64,000 bases of DNA from Catenulispora sp. MAP5-51 (GCF_041261205.1 NZ_JBGCCH010000002.1:372001-436000), one strand, 5' to 3'; positions 15,829 through 23,165 are shown, numbered from the stretch's first letter. A program made the numbers and translations. The notes: a model not told the origin generated them from the sequence alone.

Positions 15829-16378
15829 CCGCCTTGAGCCGTTCTACCGCCCGCGATGCCGCGATGTAGTAGGGACGCGACTCGCTGACCGACCTGGACA
15901 CCACGTGGTCGCTCCCGTACCGGTGGATGACTTCAGCAACCCGACGCTCGACGCTCGTATCTTCGCCGGTCGGCGTCGTCGTTATGTCGCAGAACGTCAG
16001 AGCGTCGGACAGCGAGGTTTGTACAGGCGTGAACTCGGCCGTCAGTTCATCCGCAAGTCCGCGGCGTCGCGCCTCGACGAGCGATGACGAGTGGTACGCG
16101 ACCAGCGAGCACACACGCCAATCCGCTCGAACCTCGTCCCGGAGGTACCGGGCACCGTCAAGCGGATGGAAGCCACTGGCGGCCACCTGCGACGAGTATC
16201 CGATGTCATGAAGCCACGCCGCACAGACCAAGAGCGAGCCATCCGCGCCGTAGAGATGTGCAATCGACTCCGCCTTGCGCCCAACGCTCTGAACATGGGC
16301 CCATCGGGTCGGCAGTTCCTCAGCCAGCAAGCTCATTGCCACTTCGCGCGCCGCCCACTTGGTCATCTCCATACGCAC
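15818..16378 (-). CDS. HD-domain phosphohydrolase-like protein
   Basis: This 186-residue protein has an HD signature: RWAHVQSVGRKAESIA, then AAWLHDIGYSS (His-Asp), then FHPLDGARYLR and VAYHSSSL. These supply the H...HD...H...D set of metal ligands expected for phosphohydrolases acting on nucleotides. GTG 16378 and ATG 16372 or 16366 are possible starts. Three AGACGTC boxes spaced exactly 10 bp lie 43-69 bases upstream. HD and NUDIX genes together in an AICE suggest nucleotide handling; the substrate is unknown. Confidence 0.85.
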   Translation of the reverse strand: MRMEMTKWAAREVAMSLLAEELPTRWAHVQSVGRKAESIAHLYGADGSLLVCAAWLHDIGYSSQVAASGFHPLDGARYLRDEVRADWRVCSLVAYHSSSLVEARRRGLADELTAEFTPVQTSLSDALTFCDITTTPTGEDTSVERRVAEVIHRYGSDHVVSRSVSESRPYYIAASRAVERLKAATR

Positions 16379-16420
16379 GACGCTAGACCGGCTAACCCGA
16401 CAGACGAAGCGAAGAGCCCG

Positions 16421-16447
16421 AGACGTCTTTAGACGTCCTCAGACGTC
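16421..16447. promoter_or_regulatory. Three phased AGACGTC boxes upstream of the HD gene
   Basis: AGACGTC occurs at 16421-16427, 16431-16437 and 16441-16447, with a 10-bp period (one helical turn). The array overlaps the last codons of the GntR gene and lies directly before the HD gene. It fits cooperative binding of a regulator on one DNA face. Confidence 0.55.
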
Positions 16448-16935
16448 TCGGCCAGATCGAGGCTGACGAACCGACCTTTTCCCTGCTTGACCTCGATCAA
16501 TCCCGCGCCTTGAAGCTCAATAAGCGCTTGCCGTGCCGTCCCCCGCGATACCCCGTAAAGCTCGACAAGCGCAGCCTCGCTCGGCACCACCGCACCAGGT
16601 AGGAGGTCGCCCGAGCCGATCCTTTCCCGCAGGTCACCCGCGATGCGCTGGTACTGCAAGAGGGGGGCACCGGGGTGTTCAGCGTCCTCGCCTTGAGCGA
16701 CAACCACACGCCCTCTCCCCGGCAGGCTCCTAATCAAGCCTTTGTCTTCAAGGTCGGAGAGAGAGCGGCGCAGCGTGTTGCGGGAAACGTGGTACTCAGC
16801 CACGAGTTGCGCTTCGCTGGGAAGCATCGACTTAGGCCTGAACTCGCCTTCAGCGACTCGGTGCCGTAGAGACTCGGCGATCGCCTTGTACGCACCCCAC
16901 GACGTTGCACGCGCTCCCACCTGCGACTTCCTCAA
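16429..16935 (-). CDS. GntR-family regulator with two tandem winged-helix domains
   Basis: The 168-residue protein contains two full GntR winged helices and no effector domain. Domain 1 is at about 14-78 (KAIAESLRHRVAEGEF, LPSEAQLVAEYHVSRNTLRRS, GLIRSLPGRGRVVV). Domain 2 is at about 92-158 (QRIAGDLRERIGSG, VPSEAALVELYGVSRGTARQA, GLIEVKQGKGRFVS). This suits recognition of an extended palindrome as a pseudo-dimer. KorSA/TraR-type GntR proteins repress transfer genes of AICEs; here the duplicated head is unusual. Its start overlaps the stop of the RsbW-like gene by ATGA. Confidence 0.9.
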   Translation of the reverse strand: MRKSQVGARATSWGAYKAIAESLRHRVAEGEFRPKSMLPSEAQLVAEYHVSRNTLRRSLSDLEDKGLIRSLPGRGRVVVAQGEDAEHPGAPLLQYQRIAGDLRERIGSGDLLPGAVVPSEAALVELYGVSRGTARQALIELQGAGLIEVKQGKGRFVSLDLAETSEDV

Positions 16936-17441
16936 CTTCCCGTAGCTTCGCAGTTCGTAGTTCCCGCCAGGTCAGCGGCACGCTCCACCGTTGGCCCGAA
17001 CTCGCACCACGCGCACTTACCTGCCGGCGTGGCCACCACGCCACATCTGGAGGCTACGGCAGCAACCACCATCAGCCCACGTCCCGACTCGTCGGCAATC
17101 TGGGATCCGTGTGGTTCGAATGGATAGCGCCCAGAATCGTGTACCTCGATTCGAACCGTGTCGCCCGGCTGGGCAAGCAAGACAAGCTCGGCAATCGGCT
17201 CCGGTTCCCCGTCACCGTGGCGTACGACGTTGCTCACCAACTCCGAGACGACCAAGACCGCCGCATCGATCGTGCCCTCGGGTAGCTGCGCGAGCTCGAA
17301 GGTCCACCGCGTGAACTCACGAGCGCGGCGGACCAGCTCTGGACGAGCCGGCATTCGCACGAACCCCAGCAGACCTCTCGGCTCACCTGCGCTGTCACGG
17401 AACCGGGCGTGCTGATGCACTGCTGTATTTGCGGTCCCCAT
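16932..17441 (-). CDS. RsbW-like ATP-binding (HATPase_c) protein
   Basis: The 169-residue protein has a GHKL ATPase domain without a kinase dimerisation domain. The N box is ELVSNVVRHG, the G1 box is VHDSGRY, and the G2-like segment is DESGRGLMVVAAVA. Single-domain proteins of this kind are anti-sigma-factor-like kinases (RsbW/SpoIIAB class), abundant in Streptomyces. No cognate sigma or STAS gene is present in the element. ATG 17441 is preferred over an upstream in-frame start because homologues begin near there; GGAAG lies upstream. It is coupled to the GntR gene and divergent from the second XRE gene. Confidence 0.85.
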   Translation of the reverse strand: MGTANTAVHQHARFRDSAGEPRGLLGFVRMPARPELVRRAREFTRWTFELAQLPEGTIDAAVLVVSELVSNVVRHGDGEPEPIAELVLLAQPGDTVRIEVHDSGRYPFEPHGSQIADESGRGLMVVAAVASRCGVVATPAGKCAWCEFGPTVERAADLAGTTNCEATGS

Positions 17442-17522
17442 CAGGTCACTTCCGATCTCACTCGCACATGACGCCCCTGTACGAAGCTCGACCAAGAAGG
17501 GCTGAGACAGTACCGCGTTTCC

Positions 17523-17542
17523 AGGGACGTCTAGGGACGTCT
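17523..17542. promoter_or_regulatory. Tandem 10-bp AGGGACGTCT boxes before the second XRE gene
   Basis: Two identical units, 17523-17532 and 17533-17542, lie 49 bases before the start of the second XRE gene and about 80 bases before the divergent RsbW-like gene. The 10-bp period matches the array at 16421-16447, suggesting one regulator controls several element promoters. Confidence 0.55.
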
Positions 17543-17590
17543 TCGCTATGCTGAACGCGTCCGCGAAACGCACCGTGACAGGGGCGTGCC

Positions 17591-18346
17591 ATGAAGAATG
17601 AAGCGCTGAAGCACGCTCTCAGAGCAGCTGGACTGACCAACCTCGATGTCGCAACGCGCCTCTCGGTTGACCCGAAGACGGTTGAACGTTGGGTCGCCGG
17701 GCGGAGGCCACATCCCCAGACCCGTTCAGCCATCGCTGACTTGCTTGACGTTGACGTCCAAGTACTTTGGCCGATACTGGCGCACCCGCCTGGTACCGGC
17801 CACGACGGTGGCGACATCCAGGCGGTATACCCACACCGGTGGGCCGTGCCTCGTGAGCACTGGCTTCAGCACTTCAGGGCAGCACGCAGCCAAATCGACA
17901 TCCTGGTCTACAGCGGCCTCTTCCTCGTCGAAGATGCCGGCCTGCTACTGGAAATCGAAGACGCTGCGGACCGAGGCACCAACGTCAGGTTGCTGTTCGG
18001 CGACCCAGACGCCAAGTCCGTTCGCCAAAGGGGAATGGACGAGGGAACCGGCGATGCAGTCGCAGAGCGGATCCGAAACGCGCTCGTCCTCGTACGCCCA
18101 ATGCTGGACCTGCCGAGGATCCACGTGCGCCTCCACGATTCGACGCTCTACGCGTCACTCTTTCGATCCGACGATCGACTCATGGTCAACCCCCACATTT
18201 TTGGCATCGCAGGATCCATCGCACCTGTCATGCAGGTGCGACACGACCACGATGGACTGTTCGAGACTTACCACTCAAGCTTTGAAAAAATTTGGCACGA
18301 GTCTCACGACCTTGGATGCCTAGAGGGAAAACAGAGAAAATCCTAA
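17591..18346 (+). CDS. Second XRE-family HTH plus PLD-like protein (paralogue)
   Basis: This 251-residue paralogue of the 14144 gene has the HTH at about 5-55 (VATRLSVDPKTVERWVAG), then YPHRWAVPREHW, VRLLFGDPD and LHDSTLYASLFRSDDRLMVNP. The degenerate HKD again lacks the lysine. A basic tail ends GKQRKS. Both copies share the YPHRW-VPR linker, so they arose by duplication or from related elements. The 3' end overlaps the convergent AAA+ gene by a few bases (stops share 18344-18345). Likely role: regulation of the element or of the adjacent cargo operon. Confidence 0.82.
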   Translation: MKNEALKHALRAAGLTNLDVATRLSVDPKTVERWVAGRRPHPQTRSAIADLLDVDVQVLWPILAHPPGTGHDGGDIQAVYPHRWAVPREHWLQHFRAARSQIDILVYSGLFLVEDAGLLLEIEDAADRGTNVRLLFGDPDAKSVRQRGMDEGTGDAVAERIRNALVLVRPMLDLPRIHVRLHDSTLYASLFRSDDRLMVNPHIFGIAGSIAPVMQVRHDHDGLFETYHSSFEKIWHESHDLGCLEGKQRKS

Positions 18347-20583
18347 ACTGAAGGCCGGCGATCGAGGTCAAACTCCAACGATTCCATTACACGGTGATCT
18401 AGGCGCAAGAGATTTCTAAGCCCATTAGAGCGGCCCGATTCCACAGCTGCATACCTATGATCCAGGTAACCCAAAACGTCCGACTCATCAAGCCCACGAC
18501 TTACTATCGAATACGACCGGCAGAGATCAATCAGATAATCTCTAGAAACTTCATCGCGACTTCTGGATCGCAACGCGCGAAAGCAGGCGTCGCGAAACTC
18601 GAAAATCAGCCTTTCGAGGAAAAAGACGACGCCAACACCACGCGACGACTCAGAATCTCTCAAGAAGTCTATCCCGATGCCGCCCAGCTTGGTCGTTCGC
18701 AACCCGCGCCTTTCCACAATGAAACCCAGCCTGATTGATTCATCGATATAGCTTCGGTACCTGCCGATTTCCATCGCCGCGTCGCTAAACACTGCACTCA
18801 CGCTGGGGTAGTGAGGATCAAAGTCCGTCGGGCTGCCACTTCCGAACGAGCTGAATACGCGCCGCACCGCCTGCTCAACGGACTGTCCAGCCACCGCACG
18901 AGACTCGTACTGGGCAGCGGTTAATTCTTCGATAACCCTGCGAGTGCTCGAATTTTGCCGACTGATTTGCTCAACACGCTCCCTAATTGCATCAAGCACG
19001 CTCTTTTGGTTAATATCCTCCAAGCGAAGAAGCGCACCCTTTATGGCAGCAGTGAGATCCTCTGCATATCGCCGAAAGCTATGGACAAGCACACGCGAGA
19101 ACAGCGAATGAACCGCATTCGACAAGTTGTCTGCGATGTGCCCATTAACGATTAGCAGCAACGTACGCGTTTGACTGGCACCTCCAACTGAGGCTTGAAC
19201 GCGCTGCTGCAGCTCCTCCACCTCGCGTTGGTACAGGATAGAGCTACTAACCGTAAGCGCTACGCCGTTTCCATCATCCCCCACGGGAAGCCAGAAATCT
19301 ACCGACGGAATGGAAGGATCGAGCGAGTGGTCTTGAATGAACTGCCAGCCGTTTGCGTCACAAATGCGCGCCGTTTCCGCTCTGACGTCATCACGGCTTG
19401 TCAATTCAAACTGTTCACGCGCCGCTTCACGGACCATAGCCGTTGTAACTTCGCTATTAGCAGCCTTGGCTGACTGAACAGCGTGGTAGCAAAGGCGAAT
19501 AACCTTACGCGCGTTTCCACCCGCAAGCTCCGTGAGGTAGCTCACGACCCCCGTTGTGAAAGGGCTAAGACTTCGTGTGCCAGACGCACGCTCCTGGATC
19601 ATTTCAATATACTCGGCGACATCTGAGGGATCAAGAGGCGAAGGTCTTACAATACATCCAATTCGCTGAGCGGCATCCTCTGGTAGCGCCTCTAGAAAAT
19701 CTGGAAGCCCAGACAGCACGAGCAATGCCTGTGCATTGCCGAATACTTCCAGAAGCTTCTTAAAAGCCAATATAGAGCTCTCGCCTGGATGCCTAGCTTG
19801 GCTACTTGATAGAACTTTTTCAAGCTCGTCGATTACAAGGACGAAACGATGATTCTGCCTTCCATACAGAAAAGCAAATACTCCAATCGCTTCGAGGGCA
19901 TCTACGTCTGAGTCGATAGTGCGTGTAACGCCTCGCTCTCTCAGAGCGTCGTCGGGCGGATTCCCGATCAGCCATTCCCAGACCGCAGCTTCAAACTCAG
20001 GGCGCAGAAACAGTGCCAGTGCCGTACCAAAGTCTTCTTTCTCAGTGACGGAACGAAGATTCCTCTGAAGCTCCTGCAGGAATTCACTTTCCATGAGGCC
20101 CAGGTCACGAACAACGTCACGCGGCGCTAGCTCACGAGACTCAAGCCGGCGAGCTACCCCGGATGTTAGCTCTGAATCAGCAAGGGAGCTTGCAACCACG
20201 TCTGAATAATAATCGGATACTCTTTGACGAACGTCCTGGCGCGAAAGAGACGCTACGAAGCGCTGCCGGTACAGAGCCAGAAACGTATCTGCTGGCGCAT
20301 CGAGATACATAGCGTGCACTGCACCGTGCTCAGCGCTCTCAACACACCTGATGATCTGCGTAGCCACGTGTGTTTTGCCAGTACCATACTCGCCTACTAT
20401 GGCGATGATGTTGCCCGAGACAGTCGTAGTTTGATCACTGACTTCGCGCTGGCTGGAGCTACGCAAGTACTCCTCGACATAGCTAAGCGCCTGCCTGACG
20501 GCCGCAGTAGGTATTGTAATCTGATCAGGGCCATATCCAGACAGCCGTGCAACAGCTGATGCGGGAAATGGATTCGGATCCAT
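18343..20583 (-). CDS. Large AAA+ ATPase (ORC/Cdc6-like) of the cargo operon
   Basis: This 746-residue protein begins MDPNPFPAS. The AAA+ core has Walker A GEYGTGKTH (64-72), Walker B FVLVIDELE (247-255), a sensor-1-like LVLSG (288-292) and a sensor-2-like GGNARK (355-360), which resembles STAND/ORC-type ATPases. From about 412 a mixed domain follows (PSVDFWLPVGDDGNGVALTV) that recalls a PD-(D/E)xK fold but lacks the E-x-K pair, then helices and a winged-helix-like C-terminus. ATG 20583 has AGGGAAGG upstream; a TTG at 20619 overlapping the previous stop is the alternative. G+C is clearly below the rest of the window. Function unknown; a sensor or effector ATPase is inferred. Confidence 0.85.
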   Translation of the reverse strand: MDPNPFPASAVARLSGYGPDQITIPTAAVRQALSYVEEYLRSSSQREVSDQTTTVSGNIIAIVGEYGTGKTHVATQIIRCVESAEHGAVHAMYLDAPADTFLALYRQRFVASLSRQDVRQRVSDYYSDVVASSLADSELTSGVARRLESRELAPRDVVRDLGLMESEFLQELQRNLRSVTEKEDFGTALALFLRPEFEAAVWEWLIGNPPDDALRERGVTRTIDSDVDALEAIGVFAFLYGRQNHRFVLVIDELEKVLSSSQARHPGESSILAFKKLLEVFGNAQALLVLSGLPDFLEALPEDAAQRIGCIVRPSPLDPSDVAEYIEMIQERASGTRSLSPFTTGVVSYLTELAGGNARKVIRLCYHAVQSAKAANSEVTTAMVREAAREQFELTSRDDVRAETARICDANGWQFIQDHSLDPSIPSVDFWLPVGDDGNGVALTVSSSILYQREVEELQQRVQASVGGASQTRTLLLIVNGHIADNLSNAVHSLFSRVLVHSFRRYAEDLTAAIKGALLRLEDINQKSVLDAIRERVEQISRQNSSTRRVIEELTAAQYESRAVAGQSVEQAVRRVFSSFGSGSPTDFDPHYPSVSAVFSDAAMEIGRYRSYIDESIRLGFIVERRGLRTTKLGGIGIDFLRDSESSRGVGVVFFLERLIFEFRDACFRALRSRSRDEVSRDYLIDLCRSYSIVSRGLDESDVLGYLDHRYAAVESGRSNGLRNLLRLDHRVMESLEFDLDRRPSV

Positions 20584-20615
20584 AGCGTCAACACCTTCCC
20601 TCTCGTGTGCGCCCG

Positions 20616-21524
20616 TCAACGTAGCAGACCTTTGCGTGCATAATATTCTGTAAAGTCTGCGTACTCGACTCTAGTTGCCCGACGGCTGATCGCTTCTTCG
20701 AAGACGTTTAAACAAGTTATTTGAAGCTCTCTAATCGTCGTGCGACCTCGCCCTTCAATCCGAGCCTTCATGAACTTGTGAATCGTCGCCTTGTTCACCG
20801 CAGGCGTGCCTGGAGTGGTCGATCGCGAGATGCGATCATGAGTGAACGTCCAGCCATCATCGACAGTCAAGACATCAACATTGAGTTGAATGACAGGCTT
20901 TGCGCTAGCCGGCCCAGCATGCGAACTACAGTCAAGAGCAACATTAGGGTAAGATGATTCACAGAAGAAGAAGATGTGATCTCTAGCAAGTCCGCCATAC
21001 GTTTTCACCTCATCCGATATCTCCGAAGATGGCAAAAGTATCGATATTATCTTTCTCTTGTCCTTTAGGAGGTGGCTTAGATACGGATATGCACTGCTGG
21101 GATTATCCCCTCGACTGGCAAGGGTGCTGCGCTCGTCGCCATTGAAGACTCGCCGCATATCAAGCTCATCTATAACGCGGTTGCAGACGTGCCTCAGGCG
21201 CATCTCGACAGAGTAGCCTGTTACCGGCTCCGTCGTTAGATCAATAATTATATGCTCCAGGTCAGACGACTGAATATCGCGTGTTAGACGATGCGCGCAG
21301 CGGTGAATCAGCGAGGTTTTTCCGCACCCTTCATGGCCATGGATCAAAAACGTTTGACCTCGCAGCAGTACCGTAAAGTCGGAATTTACCATTGCTTCGA
21401 ACATGACGAATGACTCTGCGGTATGGTCTACGGGCGCGTAGAGATCCGCGTGCTCGCTATATTGCCACGGACACAATGGGCGATGAGCGTTTGTGCTCTC
21501 ATTTGGCAGCAGGAAAGGATTCAA
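20616..21524 (-). CDS. P-loop NTPase-like protein, middle gene of cargo operon
   Basis: The 302-residue protein starts at TTG 21524 (MNPFLLPNES), with GGGAG 9 bases upstream, one base after the previous stop. Walker A is GHEGCGKTS (63-71), followed by HIIIDLT. A clear Walker B acid pair is not seen; HIFFFCES around 180 is a weak candidate. The N-terminal NPF mirrors the NPF at the start of the large ATPase, suggesting both families share an N-terminal docking segment. The C-terminus is helical (TIRELQITCLNVFEEAISRRA) and ends with an EYYARKGLL segment. Probably works with the neighbouring ATPase. Confidence 0.78.
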   Translation of the reverse strand: MNPFLLPNESTNAHRPLCPWQYSEHADLYAPVDHTAESFVMFEAMVNSDFTVLLRGQTFLIHGHEGCGKTSLIHRCAHRLTRDIQSSDLEHIIIDLTTEPVTGYSVEMRLRHVCNRVIDELDMRRVFNGDERSTLASRGDNPSSAYPYLSHLLKDKRKIISILLPSSEISDEVKTYGGLARDHIFFFCESSYPNVALDCSSHAGPASAKPVIQLNVDVLTVDDGWTFTHDRISRSTTPGTPAVNKATIHKFMKARIEGRGRTTIRELQITCLNVFEEAISRRATRVEYADFTEYYARKGLLR

Positions 21525-21525
21525 T

Positions 21526-22422
21526 CTAGGGTCTCCCGCCCGTAGCGTTAATTTGGTGTACTGCTGGCGCCGACAATGGCCGCCCGCTCCACATGTATCT
21601 GTGATAAAAACGAGGTGCTTCTAGGGCCAAAGCAATGCTCTCGACATCTGTTTCAATAAGCTCTAGCAGGCGACGAACGTCCAACTCCTTTTGCTGTCGT
21701 GCTCTCAAGTCTCCGCCTGGCGCAGATTGAAGCTCATCCGCGATGCGCCGAGCGATTGCCGACCTGAGGCCGCTTACGAAATTCCATCTCCGATGAAGCG
21801 CTTGAAGACGCGTGAGTTCTGACTCCAGGTCCAATCGACTTCGCTCGAAGTCGGCTATGCTGGGCATAGACCCCACGGATGTCTGAGTTAAGCTCCGACT
21901 ATATTCAACGCCGGTACGTCGCAGATCACTCATGGCTGAACGAAGCGCTTCTGAGCGCGCTTTCGCCCGTTCTCGTGCTGCGCGCCATTCTGAGACTAGA
22001 AAAGTCAGCAAGGCGCCTACAGTGACCGGCAGTAGTACCGTGAAGAGTGACGCAAACTTTGACGCTCCGGAGCTGCTTGATGGTGCGGCAATCGGCGCAT
22101 CTGCCTTGATAAGAGCATCGCATGCTCGAATAAAATCCGCTGGCCTCGCCTTGAACCATGCCTCTGGCGTAAGGCTGGGCCCATCGACAGTCAATCTGAG
22201 CTCGTCGGGCAAAGTTCCGTGCGTTGCGATGGCCAATGCCACAGCTGCGTCGACAAGCTCAGTCCGATGAGCCGACGCTAGGCAGTAGACGAGACTTGAG
22301 TCCGGGACACTGGCTCTAACGGCATTTTTACTACCGATCGAGGCGAAACCCCAGACGAAAGCCAGCGGTACAAGTAGTCCGGCGGAGTATCGCCAGACTA
22401 CTTGATGCGTTCGGTTGATCAT
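21526..22422 (-). CDS. Two-span membrane protein with cytoplasmic coiled coil, first gene of cargo operon
   Basis: This 298-residue protein has TM1 at about 12-30 (YSAGLLVPLAFVWGFASIG), an outside loop of about 90 residues with two Cys (47 and 101), TM2 at about 124-144 (ASLFTVLLPVTVGALLTFLV) and a long cytoplasmic helical region (EWRAARERAKARSEALRSAM, LDLESELTRLQALHRR) likely to form a coiled coil. ATG 22422 is used; TTG 22434, with GGGAGG before it, is possible. It is one base from the next gene, so the three products are made together. A membrane sensor or effector partner of the two ATPases is inferred; no family is recognised. Confidence 0.78.
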   Translation of the reverse strand: MINRTHQVVWRYSAGLLVPLAFVWGFASIGSKNAVRASVPDSSLVYCLASAHRTELVDAAVALAIATHGTLPDELRLTVDGPSLTPEAWFKARPADFIRACDALIKADAPIAAPSSSSGASKFASLFTVLLPVTVGALLTFLVSEWRAARERAKARSEALRSAMSDLRRTGVEYSRSLTQTSVGSMPSIADFERSRLDLESELTRLQALHRRWNFVSGLRSAIARRIADELQSAPGGDLRARQQKELDVRRLLELIETDVESIALALEAPRFYHRYMWSGRPLSAPAVHQINATGGRP

Positions 22423-22932
22423 GTTGTGCGGCAAGAAGCCCGGACCCTCCCCCTGTGACCTGCGGCAGCGTGCTTCCCCACGGTACGGTTTACCATAAGT
22501 CGTGGCGTGCCGCACTTGTTCGGTGCGTGAACGTTGCTGTCGGTGATCTGCCTGAGCCCTTGAAGGGTGACCTAACCCAGGTAAGTCGATCTTGTGCATT
22601 GCGGGAGTGGTCCGCTGTCTGTCAATTTGTGAATAACAGGAAGCCTGTTCACAATAGCCGATTGCGGTACTGCCCCGTACACGCCTTCGTTGACAATTCG
22701 ACCGTCAGGAGCGCACGCCCCGTCTTTTCACAAGCTCACCAGCATGGACAGTCAGGCGTCCCCAGGTGGCTTAGATACCTATGAGGCAGTCCTTGACGGG
22801 CATTATGCCCGCCTCGCATCGCTGGTCCCCTCTTTGGTCGCCACTTATCGTGACTTGCGGACGGGAGCGCACATGATGCCCCAACGACACCGGTGAGGAC
22901 TACGGGATAGCTACCCTCTGCGGTCCGTCACC

Positions 22933-22951
22933 GGTTGCAGAGAGGGTTGCA
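22933..22951 (+). promoter_or_regulatory. Candidate integrase arm-type sites at the right end
   Basis: Two GGTTGCA heptamers (22933-22939 and 22945-22951) are spaced 12 bp, the same spacing and orientation as at 8857-8875. They lie 131 bases inside the right core. Confidence 0.5.
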
Positions 22952-22969
22952 GTACGCCCAGATACGCCA

Positions 22970-23002
22970 GTGTCGGCCCGCATCCGCAATGCGGGCCGAC
23001 AC
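22970..23002. terminator. Strong hairpin near the right end of the AICE
   Basis: A perfect 14-bp stem GTGTCGGCCCGCAT / ATGCGGGCCGACAC encloses a 5-base loop. There is no T tract. It may insulate the element from transcription crossing attR, or be recognised as DNA structure. Confidence 0.6.
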
Positions 23003-23081
23003 CCTGGCTCACCTGCACAGGAGTACACCAACGAACATCACCGCATGCCCACGGTGAGCACGCGGTTATGCACAGCTAGCT

Positions 23082-23125
23082 CTCGTAATGCCTAGGTCGT
23101 CGGTTCGATTCCGACAGGAGGCTCC
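23082..23125. pseudogene. attR: partial tRNA-Thr 3' half
   Basis: A copy of the tRNA from the anticodon loop to the 3' end (CTCGTAATGC to AGGAGGCTCC) lacks the acceptor and D arm 5' half. It is therefore a tRNA remnant and the right attachment site. One mismatch to attL occurs at 23092. Confidence 0.93.
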
Positions 23126-23130
23126 ACGGG

Positions 23131-23165
23131 AGCCCAGGTCAGACGATGTCTGGCCTGGGCTTTTT
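23131..23165 (+). terminator. Original tRNA-Thr terminator, now beyond attR
   Basis: A 14-bp stem with one G-T pair (23131-23144 with 23148-23161) has a 3-base loop and is followed by TTTTTC. Before insertion it would have lain just 3' of the tRNA, and it is the host counterpart of the hairpin at 8813-8856. Confidence 0.85.

Larger units (their letters stand above)
22423..23081. other. Right-end non-coding region of the AICE
   Basis: This stretch of about 660 bp lies between the cargo operon and attR. It holds the operon's leader, a 50-codon open frame at 22744-22896 without a ribosome site, paired GGTTGCA sites (22933-22951) and a 14-bp hairpin (22970-23002). No convincing gene is seen. Confidence 0.7.
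8775..23125. mobile_element. AICE-type integrative and conjugative element in tRNA-Thr
   Basis: The 14.35-kb element is flanked by a duplicated tRNA 3' end. It carries a tyrosine integrase and an overlapping excisionase, an FtsK-type double-strand DNA translocase (TraSA/TraB class), a DUF2637 spread protein, and NUDIX and GntR genes typical of pSAM2-like actinomycete elements. Two XRE regulators and a low-G+C cargo operon are added. No RepSA/RepAM/primase-polymerase gene is seen. Transfer of such elements is as double-stranded DNA between mycelia. It looks structurally intact (att sites, int, xis and tra all open), but mobility is untested. Confidence 0.93.

Noticed and set aside
22744-22896. 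50-codon frame MDSQASPGGLDTYEAV... at the right end of the AICE
   Set aside because: No ribosome-binding site, no recognisable domain, and it lies in a region of sites and hairpins; cannot be supported as a gene.
23082-23125. Second tRNA-Thr
   Set aside because: Only the 3' half is present; acceptor 5' strand and D arm are missing, so it is the attR remnant.
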